The notes below the pieces were generated by a model that saw nothing but the letters and a program-made list of their open reading frames with translations, was not told where the DNA came from and searched no databases. Shown here one piece after another: positions 18,162 to 25,963 of a stretch of 50,727 nt of DNA. Numbering within the stretch: position 1 is the stretch's first letter; every line of letters begins with the position of its first letter. The stretch comes from Desulfobacteraceae bacterium (GTDB lineage Bacteria; Desulfobacterota; Desulfobacteria; Desulfobacterales; SG8-13): assembly GCA_029287875.1 (NCBI GenBank), contig JARFQH010000280.1:1-50727 (forward strand). Reading direction: 5' to 3'. The position numbers were made by a program, and so were the translations under genes.

Positions 18162-20384
18162 ATGACGGTCAAGTCCATCGTATCTGCGTTTATACATAAA
18201 CTTTATCCACTTAATTCTTCCCGTGAAGACGGCCTGGTTTACTGGCGCGAATGTATTCTGCACGCGCTCCTCGGCGTCGCCCTGGTGCTGGGATTGGTCG
18301 CGTTGGTGCCGGCGCTCGCCCTGGCCATCAAAGAAGAGCTCTGGGGCCTGCTTGTTTTCGACATTTGCATGTATCTGAGCATCGTCGTTCTGGTGCTCTT
18401 CAGGAACTGGTCCTATGAACTGCGGGCAGCGGGCATATTGATTGTGGCCCTTGCGATCGGAATCTGGGTGACGGTCAGCGTCGGGCCGCTGAGCGGCGGG
18501 CCGGCATGGCTGTTCACGGTTGCCGTATTCAGCGGTTTGCTGCTGGGCCTGAAGGCCGCCCTGATTACCGTCGTTTTGAACGGCTTTTCACTCGCCGCGA
18601 TTGGATGGTTGGCGTTTAACGGCCATCTGGCTGACGGACAGCCGTTTTTCAGCTCTGTAGAGCGTGCGGTCGCAGCGGGGGCAAACTTTCTGGCCTTGAA
18701 TGCCGGCGCGGCGATAACGGTATCGGTACTGGTTCACGGTCTTCAGGCGACGGCCGAGAAAGAAAAGGCCTCCAAAGAGATCATCAGAAAGGAGCAGGCC
18801 CGGCTGATCCAAGCCAGAGAGGATCTCAAGAATGAAGTCGATGTGCGCAAACAGGCGGAGGAGGCCCTGCGGGTCGAGCGGGATACGCTGGGCAGAATTA
18901 CCCGCAGCGTCGGTGCCGGCCTTGCAGTCATATCGCGGGATTACCGCGTTGTGTGGGCCAATGAAATTTTGAAAAAAATGTTCGGTGCCATCGAAGGTCA
19001 GCCCTGCCAGAAAGCTTTCAATAAAACCGACGAGGACTGCCCCGGGTGCGGCGCGCGCGAGGTTTTTGACAACAGAAAAGAAGAATCGCTTCATGAACAG
19101 ACCGGTCGGGACCTTCAAGGCAATGTCGTTTATTCCCAGATTATCGCCACACCCATCCGGGATGCGAAGGGAAACGTCACCGCAGCCCTGGAGCTGGTTA
19201 TCCCGATTACCGAGCGCAAGCGCGCCGAAGAAGAACGGCGCAGGCTCGAAGGACAATTGGAACAGGCCCGTAAAATGGAAGCAATCGCGACGCTAGCCGG
19301 CGGTATCGCTCATCAATTCAACAACCTTTTGTCGGCCGTGTCGGGCAATATCGAGCTGATGAAACTGGATGACCGTGACCGGCAAAAGTACGACAGATAT
19401 TTTACGCCAATTGAAAATTCGATCCAGCGAATGGCGAAGTTGACGGGGCAACTGCTGGCATACGCGAGAGGCGGTAAATACCGCGTCAGCCATATGTCGA
19501 TGATCGAATTCGTGCGGGAAACCCTGCCTCTGGTCGAGCATACCCTTAAACCTACCATAACGGTCGAAACCGATCTGCCCGAAAAAGTGTCCCTCGTGAC
19601 CATAGACGTCACACAGATGCAGACGGTCCTGTCCGGGATCCTGTCGAATGCTTCGGAGGCGATAGAAAAGGCCGGGCACGTGTTAATTTCAATCCGGGAC
19701 GAACACATCACGGCTAAACAATCCAAAGAGACACCGGGCCTGGTCCCCGGCGATTATGTTGTATTATCGGTCACGGATGACGGAAAGGGGATGGATGAAA
19801 ATACACGCCAACGGATATTCGAGCCGTTTTTCAGCACCAAGTTCCAGGGGCGGGGGCTCGAAATGGCTTCGGTGTACGGCATCATAAAAAATCATGATGG
19901 TTGGATTTCCGTAGACTCGAAACCGCTCCGGGGGACGACGGTAAAGATTTTCCTTCCAGCTATCAAAGGCGAGGCACCCGCGATAAAACCGGTGAGGGCA
20001 CTGAATATGGAGAATTCTGGTACGATTCTGGTTATCGAAGATGAAGAAATGGTCCTGGATGTGACCAGCTCGATGCTGAAAAATCTCGGCTATCGTGTCC
20101 TGGCGGCACGCAGCGGAGAAGAAGCCCTGCGCATCGCCGACAGCCATGATGGTCGGATCGACCTGGCGCTGCTCGACATCATTCTGCCTGACATGGGGGG
20201 CAAAGATATTTACCCGCGCTTGTTGGCTTCACGACCGAATCTGAGGGTTATCGTTTGCAGTGGTTACACCCTCAACGGACCGGCCCAGGAAATACTCAAG
20301 CAGGGCGCACAAGGCTTTATTCAAAAACCATATACGATGGCGGCGCTCTCTGAAAAACTGTCGGCGACAATCAATTTGAAGTAA
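18162..20384 (+). CDS. Hybrid sensor histidine kinase with C-terminal receiver
   Basis: A 740-residue membrane-bound two-component protein. Order: about six N-terminal transmembrane helices (about 35-195), a coiled coil (KEKASKEIIRKEQARLIQAR), a PAS domain (about 240-350) with a Cys-rich insert DEDCPGCGAREVFDN, a HisKA helix with the phosphorylated His in LAGGIAHQFNNLLSAVSGNI, an HATPase domain (GILSNASEAIEKAG, SVTDDGKGMDENTRQRIFEP), and a receiver whose phosphoacceptor Asp is in LALLDIILPDMGG. The G2 box reads GRGLEMASVYG, with Glu where GLG is common. ATG 18162 is preferred to an upstream in-frame TTG. No cognate response regulator gene is adjacent. Confidence 0.93.
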   Translation: MTVKSIVSAFIHKLYPLNSSREDGLVYWRECILHALLGVALVLGLVALVPALALAIKEELWGLLVFDICMYLSIVVLVLFRNWSYELRAAGILIVALAIGIWVTVSVGPLSGGPAWLFTVAVFSGLLLGLKAALITVVLNGFSLAAIGWLAFNGHLADGQPFFSSVERAVAAGANFLALNAGAAITVSVLVHGLQATAEKEKASKEIIRKEQARLIQAREDLKNEVDVRKQAEEALRVERDTLGRITRSVGAGLAVISRDYRVVWANEILKKMFGAIEGQPCQKAFNKTDEDCPGCGAREVFDNRKEESLHEQTGRDLQGNVVYSQIIATPIRDAKGNVTAALELVIPITERKRAEEERRRLEGQLEQARKMEAIATLAGGIAHQFNNLLSAVSGNIELMKLDDRDRQKYDRYFTPIENSIQRMAKLTGQLLAYARGGKYRVSHMSMIEFVRETLPLVEHTLKPTITVETDLPEKVSLVTIDVTQMQTVLSGILSNASEAIEKAGHVLISIRDEHITAKQSKETPGLVPGDYVVLSVTDDGKGMDENTRQRIFEPFFSTKFQGRGLEMASVYGIIKNHDGWISVDSKPLRGTTVKIFLPAIKGEAPAIKPVRALNMENSGTILVIEDEEMVLDVTSSMLKNLGYRVLAARSGEEALRIADSHDGRIDLALLDIILPDMGGKDIYPRLLASRPNLRVIVCSGYTLNGPAQEILKQGAQGFIQKPYTMAALSEKLSATINLK

Positions 20385-20388
20385 CCAG

Positions 20389-21549
20389 TCACGCTGCTTC
20401 GTTCAACCCCCTGAGAACTTTCAGATAATCACCTCTTTCCATGGGTCTCGGGTTGCCTCGATTGCTGCCGTTGGCGGCACTGTCGCTGGCCAGTTTTTCG
20501 AAATCACCTTCCTTGACGCCCAGTTGTCTGAACTCGGGCAGGTGGATGTCAGCGGCCAATTTTTTTACTTCGGCCACCGCTTGCCGGGCCCGGCTCTCGA
20601 CGCTGCCATCACCCAAACCCATTGCCAGGGCAATGCGGGCGTATCGATCGACACAGTAGTCCAGATTGTATTCCATTACTGCCGGAAGCGTCACCGCGTT
20701 GCATACGCCGTGCGGCAAATCGTATTGACCGCCGAGAGCCTCGGCGATACAATGAACCGCTGCCACGTCTGAATGGCTGAAGGCTATGGCGGCTAACAGA
20801 CTTCCCAACAACATGCCCGAACGGGCTTCGATGTTTTGGCCGTCGGAAACTGCCGCTCGCAGATGCGTGGAGATGAGTTCGACGGCATATAGGGCGACGG
20901 CATCCGATAGAGGTTCCGCTGCTTTGGCACTAAAGGCTTCGATGGCATGGGTCAATGCATCCATCCCCGTTGCGGCCGTTAATGCCGCCGGCATGGACAG
21001 CGTCATTTCAGGATCCACTAATGCAACCCGGGGGGCGATTTTCGGATCCTTGATGCTGAATTTAAAATGCTCTCTGCTGTCCGTGACAACGGCGCTGAAG
21101 GTTACCTCACTGCCGCTGCCGGCTGTGGTCGGGATCGCTATCAACGGCAGGACCTCGCCCGGAATTTTTCCATATCCTTCGAAGTCTCGCACCTGACCGC
21201 CGTTGGCTGCGACGACATTGATGGCCTTGGCGCAGTCGATAGGGCTGCCGCCACCGATGGCCACCAGGCAGTCCGGCTTATCGAATGCCGCTTTTTTAGC
21301 GCCCTCTTCGACATTGTAATCTTTGGGATTCGCTTCAACACGGGCAAAGATGTCGTAGGCGATGCGTTTTGAGGCCAGATGAGTTGTGAATCGAGACAAA
21401 ACACCCGAAGAGGCGAGCCGGACATCGGTGATCAGCATGACTCGCCGCGCATTGATAAGGGCCAGCTCGTCAGCGAGTTTTTCAACCGCTCCGCTACCGT
21501 ATTCGATCCGGGTGGGCAGGGCGAAACTAAAGGGTGACAACAGGTTCAT
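20389..21549 (-). CDS. Iron-containing alcohol dehydrogenase
   Basis: A 386-residue type III (Fe-dependent) alcohol dehydrogenase. The NAD-binding GGGSPIDCAKAIN and the metal site are visible: TGMDALTHAIEAF (Asp and His ligands) and AAVHCIAEALGGQYDLPHG (two His ligands). In that last motif Glu replaces the second His of the usual HxxAH. It oxidises or reduces an alcohol/aldehyde; the substrate is unknown. The 65-residue coiled-coil gene lies 17 bases upstream, so the two are likely one operon. Its end is four bases from the end of the convergent kinase gene, with no terminator visible between. Confidence 0.93.
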   Translation of the reverse strand: MNLLSPFSFALPTRIEYGSGAVEKLADELALINARRVMLITDVRLASSGVLSRFTTHLASKRIAYDIFARVEANPKDYNVEEGAKKAAFDKPDCLVAIGGGSPIDCAKAINVVAANGGQVRDFEGYGKIPGEVLPLIAIPTTAGSGSEVTFSAVVTDSREHFKFSIKDPKIAPRVALVDPEMTLSMPAALTAATGMDALTHAIEAFSAKAAEPLSDAVALYAVELISTHLRAAVSDGQNIEARSGMLLGSLLAAIAFSHSDVAAVHCIAEALGGQYDLPHGVCNAVTLPAVMEYNLDYCVDRYARIALAMGLGDGSVESRARQAVAEVKKLAADIHLPEFRQLGVKEGDFEKLASDSAANGSNRGNPRPMERGDYLKVLRGLNEAA

Positions 21550-21566
21550 GGGAAAATCCTTTCCAA

Positions 21567-21764
21567 TTATCTGTAACTTTTTGTGGGGCTCTCCTTGCTT
21601 CCGTCCAGAGCCCGCCGGAGACGATCGCGCTCGACTTTGGCCTTGCGAAGCTCATCCGTCAGCGCTTCCTGTCTCTCCAGTAGGGCGTCATCGATCTGTT
21701 TTTCAAGTTCTGAAACTTCCCGGATGAGGCGATAGAGGTCTCTTGCAATCAATCGGATCGACAT
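21567..21764 (-). CDS. Small coiled-coil protein (65 residues)
   Basis: Almost entirely a charged helix with heptad-like spacing (VSELEKQIDDALLERQEALT then DELRKAKVERDRLRRAL). It would dimerise as a coiled coil. No family recognised. It lies 17 bases upstream of the alcohol dehydrogenase on the same strand, so the two are probably cotranscribed. GAGAG lies ahead of ATG 21764. Confidence 0.6.
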   Translation of the reverse strand: MSIRLIARDLYRLIREVSELEKQIDDALLERQEALTDELRKAKVERDRLRRALDGSKESPTKSYR

Positions 21765-21852
21765 AAGCTTGACTCTCTATAAAAATGTAAAAACAGACGG
21801 CGGACAAGGCGGGCCAACATAACCGTCACGGACGGTTTCCGTCAATTTTTAT

Positions 21853-21881
21853 TTGACATCCCGGGGGTTCTGTGATTATTT
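21853..21881 (+). promoter_or_regulatory. Weak candidate promoter in the 21765-22118 gap
   Basis: TTGACA at 21853-21858, a 17-base spacer and TTATTT at 21876-21881. It could serve the small gene at 22119. I see no other feature in this 354-base gap. Confidence 0.3.
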
Positions 21882-22118
21882 AATGCAATGTTCAAGGCAG
21901 CGCCGACAATGTTCAAAGGGTTGGGGCTGCCTTTAAATTTCGTGCAATTGAAAACCAGAGCCACTTTCTTTCCAGGTCTACCCTAAGAATATAGCGGGTC
22001 TGCATTAGCGTCAAAACCATTCGCGAACGCCCCATACCCATTCAAGCGGTACAAAAACAACCTGGCAGTTTTACAGACAGCGGGCCGGAAAAGGTACCGC
22101 TTTTTTTGGAGGTGAACA

Positions 22119-22379
22119 ATGATGTACTTCGAAGCCATTTTCCAACCGAATAACCTGACCCACTACAATTCCGATGATGTTCAGAAAATCGTTGGAAAAA
22201 AGATTGCCGTTCAGGACGGCTGGATTCTCGAAGAAGGCCCGCACAAAGGCCAACAGGGGTACTATCTACCGAACTCAACTGTCGGTCTGATACCAGCCAG
22301 TGACCTCAAAGAGATCCGAGTCATTCCCTACGCTCAGTGGAAAGACATCTTCAACCGAACCAAGCAGGAATCCGTTTAA
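22119..22379 (+). CDS. Hypothetical protein (86 residues)
   Basis: A strong ribosome site (GGAGGTGAACA) precedes ATG 22119. The sequence (MMYFEAIFQPNNLTHYNSDD...) contains DGWILEEGPHKGQQGYYLPN, which reads like a small beta-rich domain. No known family comes to mind. It is monocistronic by layout: the next gene is 286 bases away. Confidence 0.65.
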   Translation: MMYFEAIFQPNNLTHYNSDDVQKIVGKKIAVQDGWILEEGPHKGQQGYYLPNSTVGLIPASDLKEIRVIPYAQWKDIFNRTKQESV

Positions 22380-22588
22380 CCCCGAATCGGCAAGGCCGCA
22401 GACACCCGTTTACGTGGCCGAATACCAACCGCGGCCGGGTTCATAGGTACCATAAAACGAGCGATGGACCCCCTCGTCCTCACCCAGTGGTGATCCACCC
22501 CACGTCAAAAATGCGCATCCGCTTTCAGCTGTATATCATCTCTATTAAAAAAAAACCGTAAAAACTGTTGCAATTAGTAAAATGATGT

Positions 22589-22604
22589 GTTTATTTATAT
22601 AAAC
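22589..22604. promoter_or_regulatory. Palindromic operator-like site upstream of the CI-type repressor gene
   Basis: GTTTAT-TTAT-ATAAAC is an inverted repeat that overlaps the -10 region of a possible promoter (TTGCAA, 17 bases, TTATTT). Read on the minus strand it is GTTTATATAAATAAAC, which differs by one base from a site at 23341-23356 on the other side of the repressor gene. Confidence 0.5.
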
Positions 22605-22665
22605 GATACGGTATGCCGCTTTTGCCGCCTTTTGAATAATCAATCGATTTTTGTGGAGGAAACGG

Positions 22666-23319
22666 GTGACGCTGTCCTACTTCGATTCCTTTTTAAAACG
22701 TGTTTTCGCGACCACCGGGTTGGAAACTCAAACCGAGTTGGCTTCTGTGCTTCGGATCAACCGCTCGGCCATTACCCAGGCGCGCAAGAAAGATTCGATC
22801 CCGGCCAATTGGGTTCTTCAGCTCTATCGTATTTATGGTTTCAATCCGGACTGGCTCGAGAGAGGCACGGGCGAGACCTTCCTTAAAGCAGACCGAGAAA
22901 AGGAAATAAAGTTTAAACACGTCCCCAAGGTCAAAGCGCGTCTTAGCGCGGGTGGCGGTTCTTTCGAGATTGGCGCTGAAATTCAGGGCTATTACGCCTT
23001 TCAAACCGAGTGGTTGCGAACCAAGGGCAACACGGATCGGATGGTTCTTATGGACATCTTCGGCAACAGCATGGAGCCCGAATTGAAGGACGGCGACAGT
23101 GTCCTCATCGACGAATCACAAAAGGATATCCTGTCCGGGGCCGTTTTTGCCGTGGGTGTCGACGACACCATTTTGGTCAAACGCGTCGAAAAACACCCCA
23201 ACACGCTGGTTCTGCTCAGCGACAACAGGGACTATGCGCCGATTTATCTCAAAGGCAGCGAGTGCGAGAGTGTGCGTGTCATCGGCAAGGTGATCTGGGC
23301 GGCGCGGGAGTTTCGATAG
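22666..23319 (+). CDS. CI/S24-type phage-repressor-like transcriptional regulator
   Basis: A 217-residue repressor with an N-terminal CI-type helix-turn-helix (TQTELASVLRINRSAITQAR, about 21-40) and a LexA/CI-like peptidase domain. The nucleophile is S135 in FGNSMEPELKDGDSVLID and the lysine K172 in ILVKRVEK. An Ala-Gly pair at 95-96 (LSAGGGSF) sits where self-cleavage would occur. GTG 22666 is chosen because GGAGG lies seven bases upstream; an in-frame TTG at 22651 lies before that site. No other phage gene is nearby, so it is an orphan or domesticated repressor. Near-identical palindromes on both sides suggest autoregulation and control of the small genes downstream. Confidence 0.88.
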   Translation: MTLSYFDSFLKRVFATTGLETQTELASVLRINRSAITQARKKDSIPANWVLQLYRIYGFNPDWLERGTGETFLKADREKEIKFKHVPKVKARLSAGGGSFEIGAEIQGYYAFQTEWLRTKGNTDRMVLMDIFGNSMEPELKDGDSVLIDESQKDILSGAVFAVGVDDTILVKRVEKHPNTLVLLSDNRDYAPIYLKGSECESVRVIGKVIWAAREFR

Positions 23320-23340
23320 CCCATTTTTTTTGACCTGTTT

Positions 23341-23377
23341 GTTTATATAAATTAACAAATTATAAAGTTAAATAAAC
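23341..23377. promoter_or_regulatory. Operator-like palindromes between the repressor and the 54-residue gene
   Basis: GTTTATATAAATTAAC (23341-23356) matches 15 of 16 bases of the inverted site upstream of the repressor. A second, shorter palindrome GTTAAATAAAC follows at 23367-23377. The pair occupies the only space where a promoter for 23394 could lie. Confidence 0.5.
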
Positions 23378-23393
23378 AGAAGGGGGGATAAAG

Positions 23394-23558
23394 ATGCAAC
23401 AACGGTTTTGTACTTGCGGATTTCCGGTCTGGGTTCAGTATCTGCTGTCCGAAAAAAATTGCGGCACGCTTTTCTGGTCGACCGTCTACCGCACCGGACG
23501 GGTGCTCACGCTTTGTCCGAGCTGCGGACGCGCGCTGCATATCGACGATTTGAGCTGA
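23394..23558 (+). CDS. Small four-cysteine (zinc-ribbon-like) protein, 54 residues
   Basis: AGGGGGGA directly precedes ATG 23394. The protein has a CxC (RFCTCGFP) near the N-terminus and CPSCGR near the C-terminus, with a fifth Cys between, spaced as in a small zinc ribbon. The middle (LFWSTVYRTGRVLTLCPSCG) is consistent with a beta hairpin leading into the second knuckle. No named family. It lies 74 bases after the repressor and before another small gene, all on one strand. Confidence 0.65.
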   Translation: MQQRFCTCGFPVWVQYLLSEKNCGTLFWSTVYRTGRVLTLCPSCGRALHIDDLS

Positions 23559-23635
23559 AGTGTATTTTGTCGCCGGTCGGCGCTGCGAACCGCCGCCGGG
23601 ATGAATTTCGGCTTTCTTTCAGCAGGAGGTCCAAC

Positions 23636-23806
23636 ATGGTAAAGCTTTCAATCTACCCGAGTTACGACGATCATTTTGAATATGACGGTGGCACCGCCAT
23701 ACGGCAGACCCGCAAGAAAGCCGATGAAACCGTGTGGCAGAACTGGCTGCTCTTTGATACCATCGAGGCCGCTTTGGAATACTTCAACGACTGTTGTGAT
23801 GCCTGA
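23636..23806 (+). CDS. Small hypothetical protein (56 residues)
   Basis: AGGAGGT at ideal distance from ATG 23636 decides the start; a longer in-frame extension upstream overlaps the 54-residue gene in another frame and is rejected. The protein is acidic, with YPSYDDHFEYDGGTAIRQTR and a helical end EAALEYFNDCCDA. No recognised family. It follows the four-Cys gene by 77 bases and may be its operon partner. Confidence 0.6.
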   Translation: MVKLSIYPSYDDHFEYDGGTAIRQTRKKADETVWQNWLLFDTIEAALEYFNDCCDA

Positions 23807-23891
23807 TGGTGTAATACAATTCCGAGGGATGTCAATTCAGCCATTGCTCAGTCAGCGGTTTTCGGTTACCCGGCGTACTCATTAGGATTTC

Positions 23892-24001
23892 TGTAAGCGT
23901 TCACAGGGCACCGCATCTGCTTTGATGTCGGGCACTTGAAGTACAAAAGTACGTCTGCGCGCCCGACGCCTTGCATCTGCGGCACCCTGTAAACGCTTAC
24001 A
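23892..24001 (-). repeat. Long stem-loop element with nested stems
   Basis: Outer arms of 24 bases (23892-23915 and 23978-24001) pair at 21 positions; an inner GTCGGGC/GCCCGAC stem (23927-23933, 23961-23967) and an apical GTAC-AAAA-GTAC (23941-23952) complete the hairpin. All three mismatches in the outer stem become G-U pairs on the minus strand, so the fold is better conserved as minus-strand RNA. It follows the stop of the kinase-like gene at 24083. There is no U tract. It may be a REP-like dispersed element or a structured 3' UTR. Confidence 0.65.
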
Positions 24002-24082
24002 ATCAGGTGGTTTGAAGCGCATCGGACTTTGCAACCCTGCGAACGGTTACGGATTTCTATTTTCGGCAAAAATTTCCGTTGC

Positions 24083-24991
24083 TCAGTCCGGCCGGTAGGG
24101 TTGGGCGCCTGCGGTGGTGCGGTGAAATTCCCGTTCGATGCCGCTAACGGCGATCATACGCCCCGAATCGAGATATGTCCTGTAGATGGGATCTTGCAAG
24201 TCGAGGGGCCGGGAGGCCAGGCTCTTTTCGATTTCGGCAAGGGCTTCGACCGATTTGTCGCACACCGGATATCCTTTCTCATCGATATAAATGCGCGATC
24301 CAAAGGAAACCGGCGAAATGTTGTTGATGTCCACAAGCTTTATGTCACCAGCGTCGGTTAGAATCAGGTTGCCGTCACCGGCAAGATCCGGAATATAACC
24401 GGTCTCACGAATCATTCGTTTGATATGGTCGGTAAACGTCTCGGCGCTGCGGCGGATGCGGGCCACCAGTGCATCGCGTTCGAGCGTCGGAGCGGCTTGG
24501 CTGCCAAGGCGCGGCCGTAGGAGGTTGTCTGCCAGTCGGTCGGCGTTGAGGTATCCCCAGGGTTCAATATTCAGCCCTTCGACATATTCCTGCAGTCCGC
24601 AGAGCAGGATGTCGTGGTGGGCCTCCCAGAGATAGCTGACAAGAAATTCATTGGAACGGGCGTAGCCCTCAGGTCCCAAGTAAGTGGCGACGATAATGAC
24701 CCGTTGCAGTTCGGCATGGGCTTCTCGGCGGGACGGGAAGCGGGTCCGGAATATTCTCAGCATTTTCAACGGTTTGGCCCGCGGAAACCACTTGATACCG
24801 TCCGAAACGACACCGCTTTTTTCTCGTGCGACATCCTCCGGATCAAGGACTTCCATGATGTGCGACCGGAGTCCCTGTCGGTAGTGGCGTCTGTAAACAA
24901 AACGGCCCGGATGGCGGATGAAGTTCAAGCGCAGAACATCTTCTGCGCTCAATGATGGCTTTTCTCTGACGTCCTGAGTCATCGGTGCCAT
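24083..24991 (-). CDS. Unrecognised protein with atypical protein-kinase-like C-lobe motifs
   Basis: A 302-residue soluble protein I cannot assign to a named family. The C-terminal half resembles a kinase fold: a hinge-like LLCGLQEYVEGLNIEPWGYL, then IPDLAGDGNLILTDAGDIKL followed by VDINN. This has the order Asp...Gly-Asn, strand, Asp-x-Asn of the catalytic loop and metal-binding segment of aminoglycoside/protein kinases. Upstream, GVVSDGIKWFPRAKPLKMLR and REAHAELQRV could correspond to the N-lobe lysine and helix C, but no glycine-rich loop is visible. It stands alone between the small-protein cluster and the psp operon. ATG 24982 is an equally good start. The phosphotransferase role is inference. 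Confidence 0.6.
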   Translation of the reverse strand: MAPMTQDVREKPSLSAEDVLRLNFIRHPGRFVYRRHYRQGLRSHIMEVLDPEDVAREKSGVVSDGIKWFPRAKPLKMLRIFRTRFPSRREAHAELQRVIIVATYLGPEGYARSNEFLVSYLWEAHHDILLCGLQEYVEGLNIEPWGYLNADRLADNLLRPRLGSQAAPTLERDALVARIRRSAETFTDHIKRMIRETGYIPDLAGDGNLILTDAGDIKLVDINNISPVSFGSRIYIDEKGYPVCDKSVEALAEIEKSLASRPLDLQDPIYRTYLDSGRMIAVSGIEREFHRTTAGAQPYRPD

Positions 24992-25254
24992 GGATGGGGA
25001 TTAAACGATTAGGTCATCGTGCAAAATAAAACGGTTGCGGGGATAATAGAACACAGGTGGGCTCTTTGGCAAGCGGAGGTCAACCGAAGCAGCATTTATG
25101 GGTGAAAATAAGAATCCGTGTTAAAGGTTCAGTAGAAACAACACTGCCGGCCTCGTCCGGCCACCGGATGTGACATGGCGGCCGGTGTCAAGCACGGTGG
25201 TCAAGAAAAAATAAAGGGACACGATCATTTCGAAAGGAAGTTCGAATCTCCGTT

Positions 25255-25638
25255 TCAGTCGTTCATCCGCCTGTCCCAATCATATTCCGGTGCGGTGACG
25301 ATATGTTCCATATGCTGGATTCGGCGTTCCAGACGCTCAAAACGATGTTTCAAACGCTTGAGGGCCCGGTGCCGGTTGCCGGTGTAGCTGTCGTAGAACT
25401 CCTGTTCGTCTTCGCTGCGAAGAGGAATGACCGGCTCGGGTTTCATCAGCAGGGCTGCCAGAAGGTAGAGCCCGGTAACCGGCCAGAATCCGGTCAAAAT
25501 AAGTAGTCCCACTGCAATGGCCCGGGTCCAGGCAACAGAGAAATCAAAAAACTCGGCAAGGCCTCGGCAAACCCCCAACAAGACGCCATGGCGCGAACGG
25601 TAAAGTCCGTTTGAAAACAATTTTTCAATCGGTCTCAT
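25255..25638 (-). CDS. pspC: PspC-domain envelope stress protein
   Basis: A 127-residue inner-membrane protein. The PspC domain (about residues 5-62) has the typical LYRSRHGVLLGVCRGLAEFF and a hydrophobic hairpin (AVGLLILTGFWPVTGLYLLA). The C-terminal region is a charged helix (RALKRLKHRFERLERRIQHM). In the phage-shock system PspB and PspC sense membrane damage and release PspA from PspF. ATG 25638 follows GGGAG; it overlaps the end of pspB by 14 bases. It is the last gene of the pspABC operon. Confidence 0.9.
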   Translation of the reverse strand: MRPIEKLFSNGLYRSRHGVLLGVCRGLAEFFDFSVAWTRAIAVGLLILTGFWPVTGLYLLAALLMKPEPVIPLRSEDEQEFYDSYTGNRHRALKRLKHRFERLERRIQHMEHIVTAPEYDWDRRMND

Positions 25639-25882
25639 GATCGGTTCTCCCTTTTCTCCTATCGAACAGAATGGTCTCCAGCGCATCCACGCGCTCTTCC
25701 ATCCGGGTCAGTTTTTGGTAAATTTCTTGTATCATTCCGGCATCATCGGCTTCGTTTTGGCGGTCTTTACGGGAAACCCCTCCTTTGATGAGCCGTATAC
25801 CCATCAGGATCGTTGCCCCAATTACGGTCAGTGACACGACAATACCGCCGAAAACGATCGCGGTGATGAAAGCACCCTGCAT
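25625..25882 (-). CDS. pspB: PspB-like membrane protein
   Basis: An 85-residue protein with one N-terminal transmembrane helix (ITAIVFGGIVVSLTVIGATI) and a cytoplasmic coiled coil (IQEIYQKLTRMEERVDALET), the exact PspB layout. It is the PspC partner in stress sensing. It lies between pspA and pspC, overlapping pspC. The identification rests on size, topology and neighbours as much as on sequence. Confidence 0.82.
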   Translation of the reverse strand: MQGAFITAIVFGGIVVSLTVIGATILMGIRLIKGGVSRKDRQNEADDAGMIQEIYQKLTRMEERVDALETILFDRRKGRTDHETD

Positions 25883-25963
25883 GCCTGACGGTCCTCCGAA
25901 AAAATTTATTTGTGCGTTGCCGGTCCGTAGTTATCTGCCGGCGTGAAAATCATTAATATGCGG

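Noticed and set aside
18006-18263. 85-codon minus-strand frame upstream of the sensor kinase
   Set aside because: Overlaps the kinase start on the other strand and lacks a ribosome site.
22666-23806. Prophage around the CI-type repressor
   Set aside because: No integrase, structural, lysis or replication genes flank it; only small unknown proteins.
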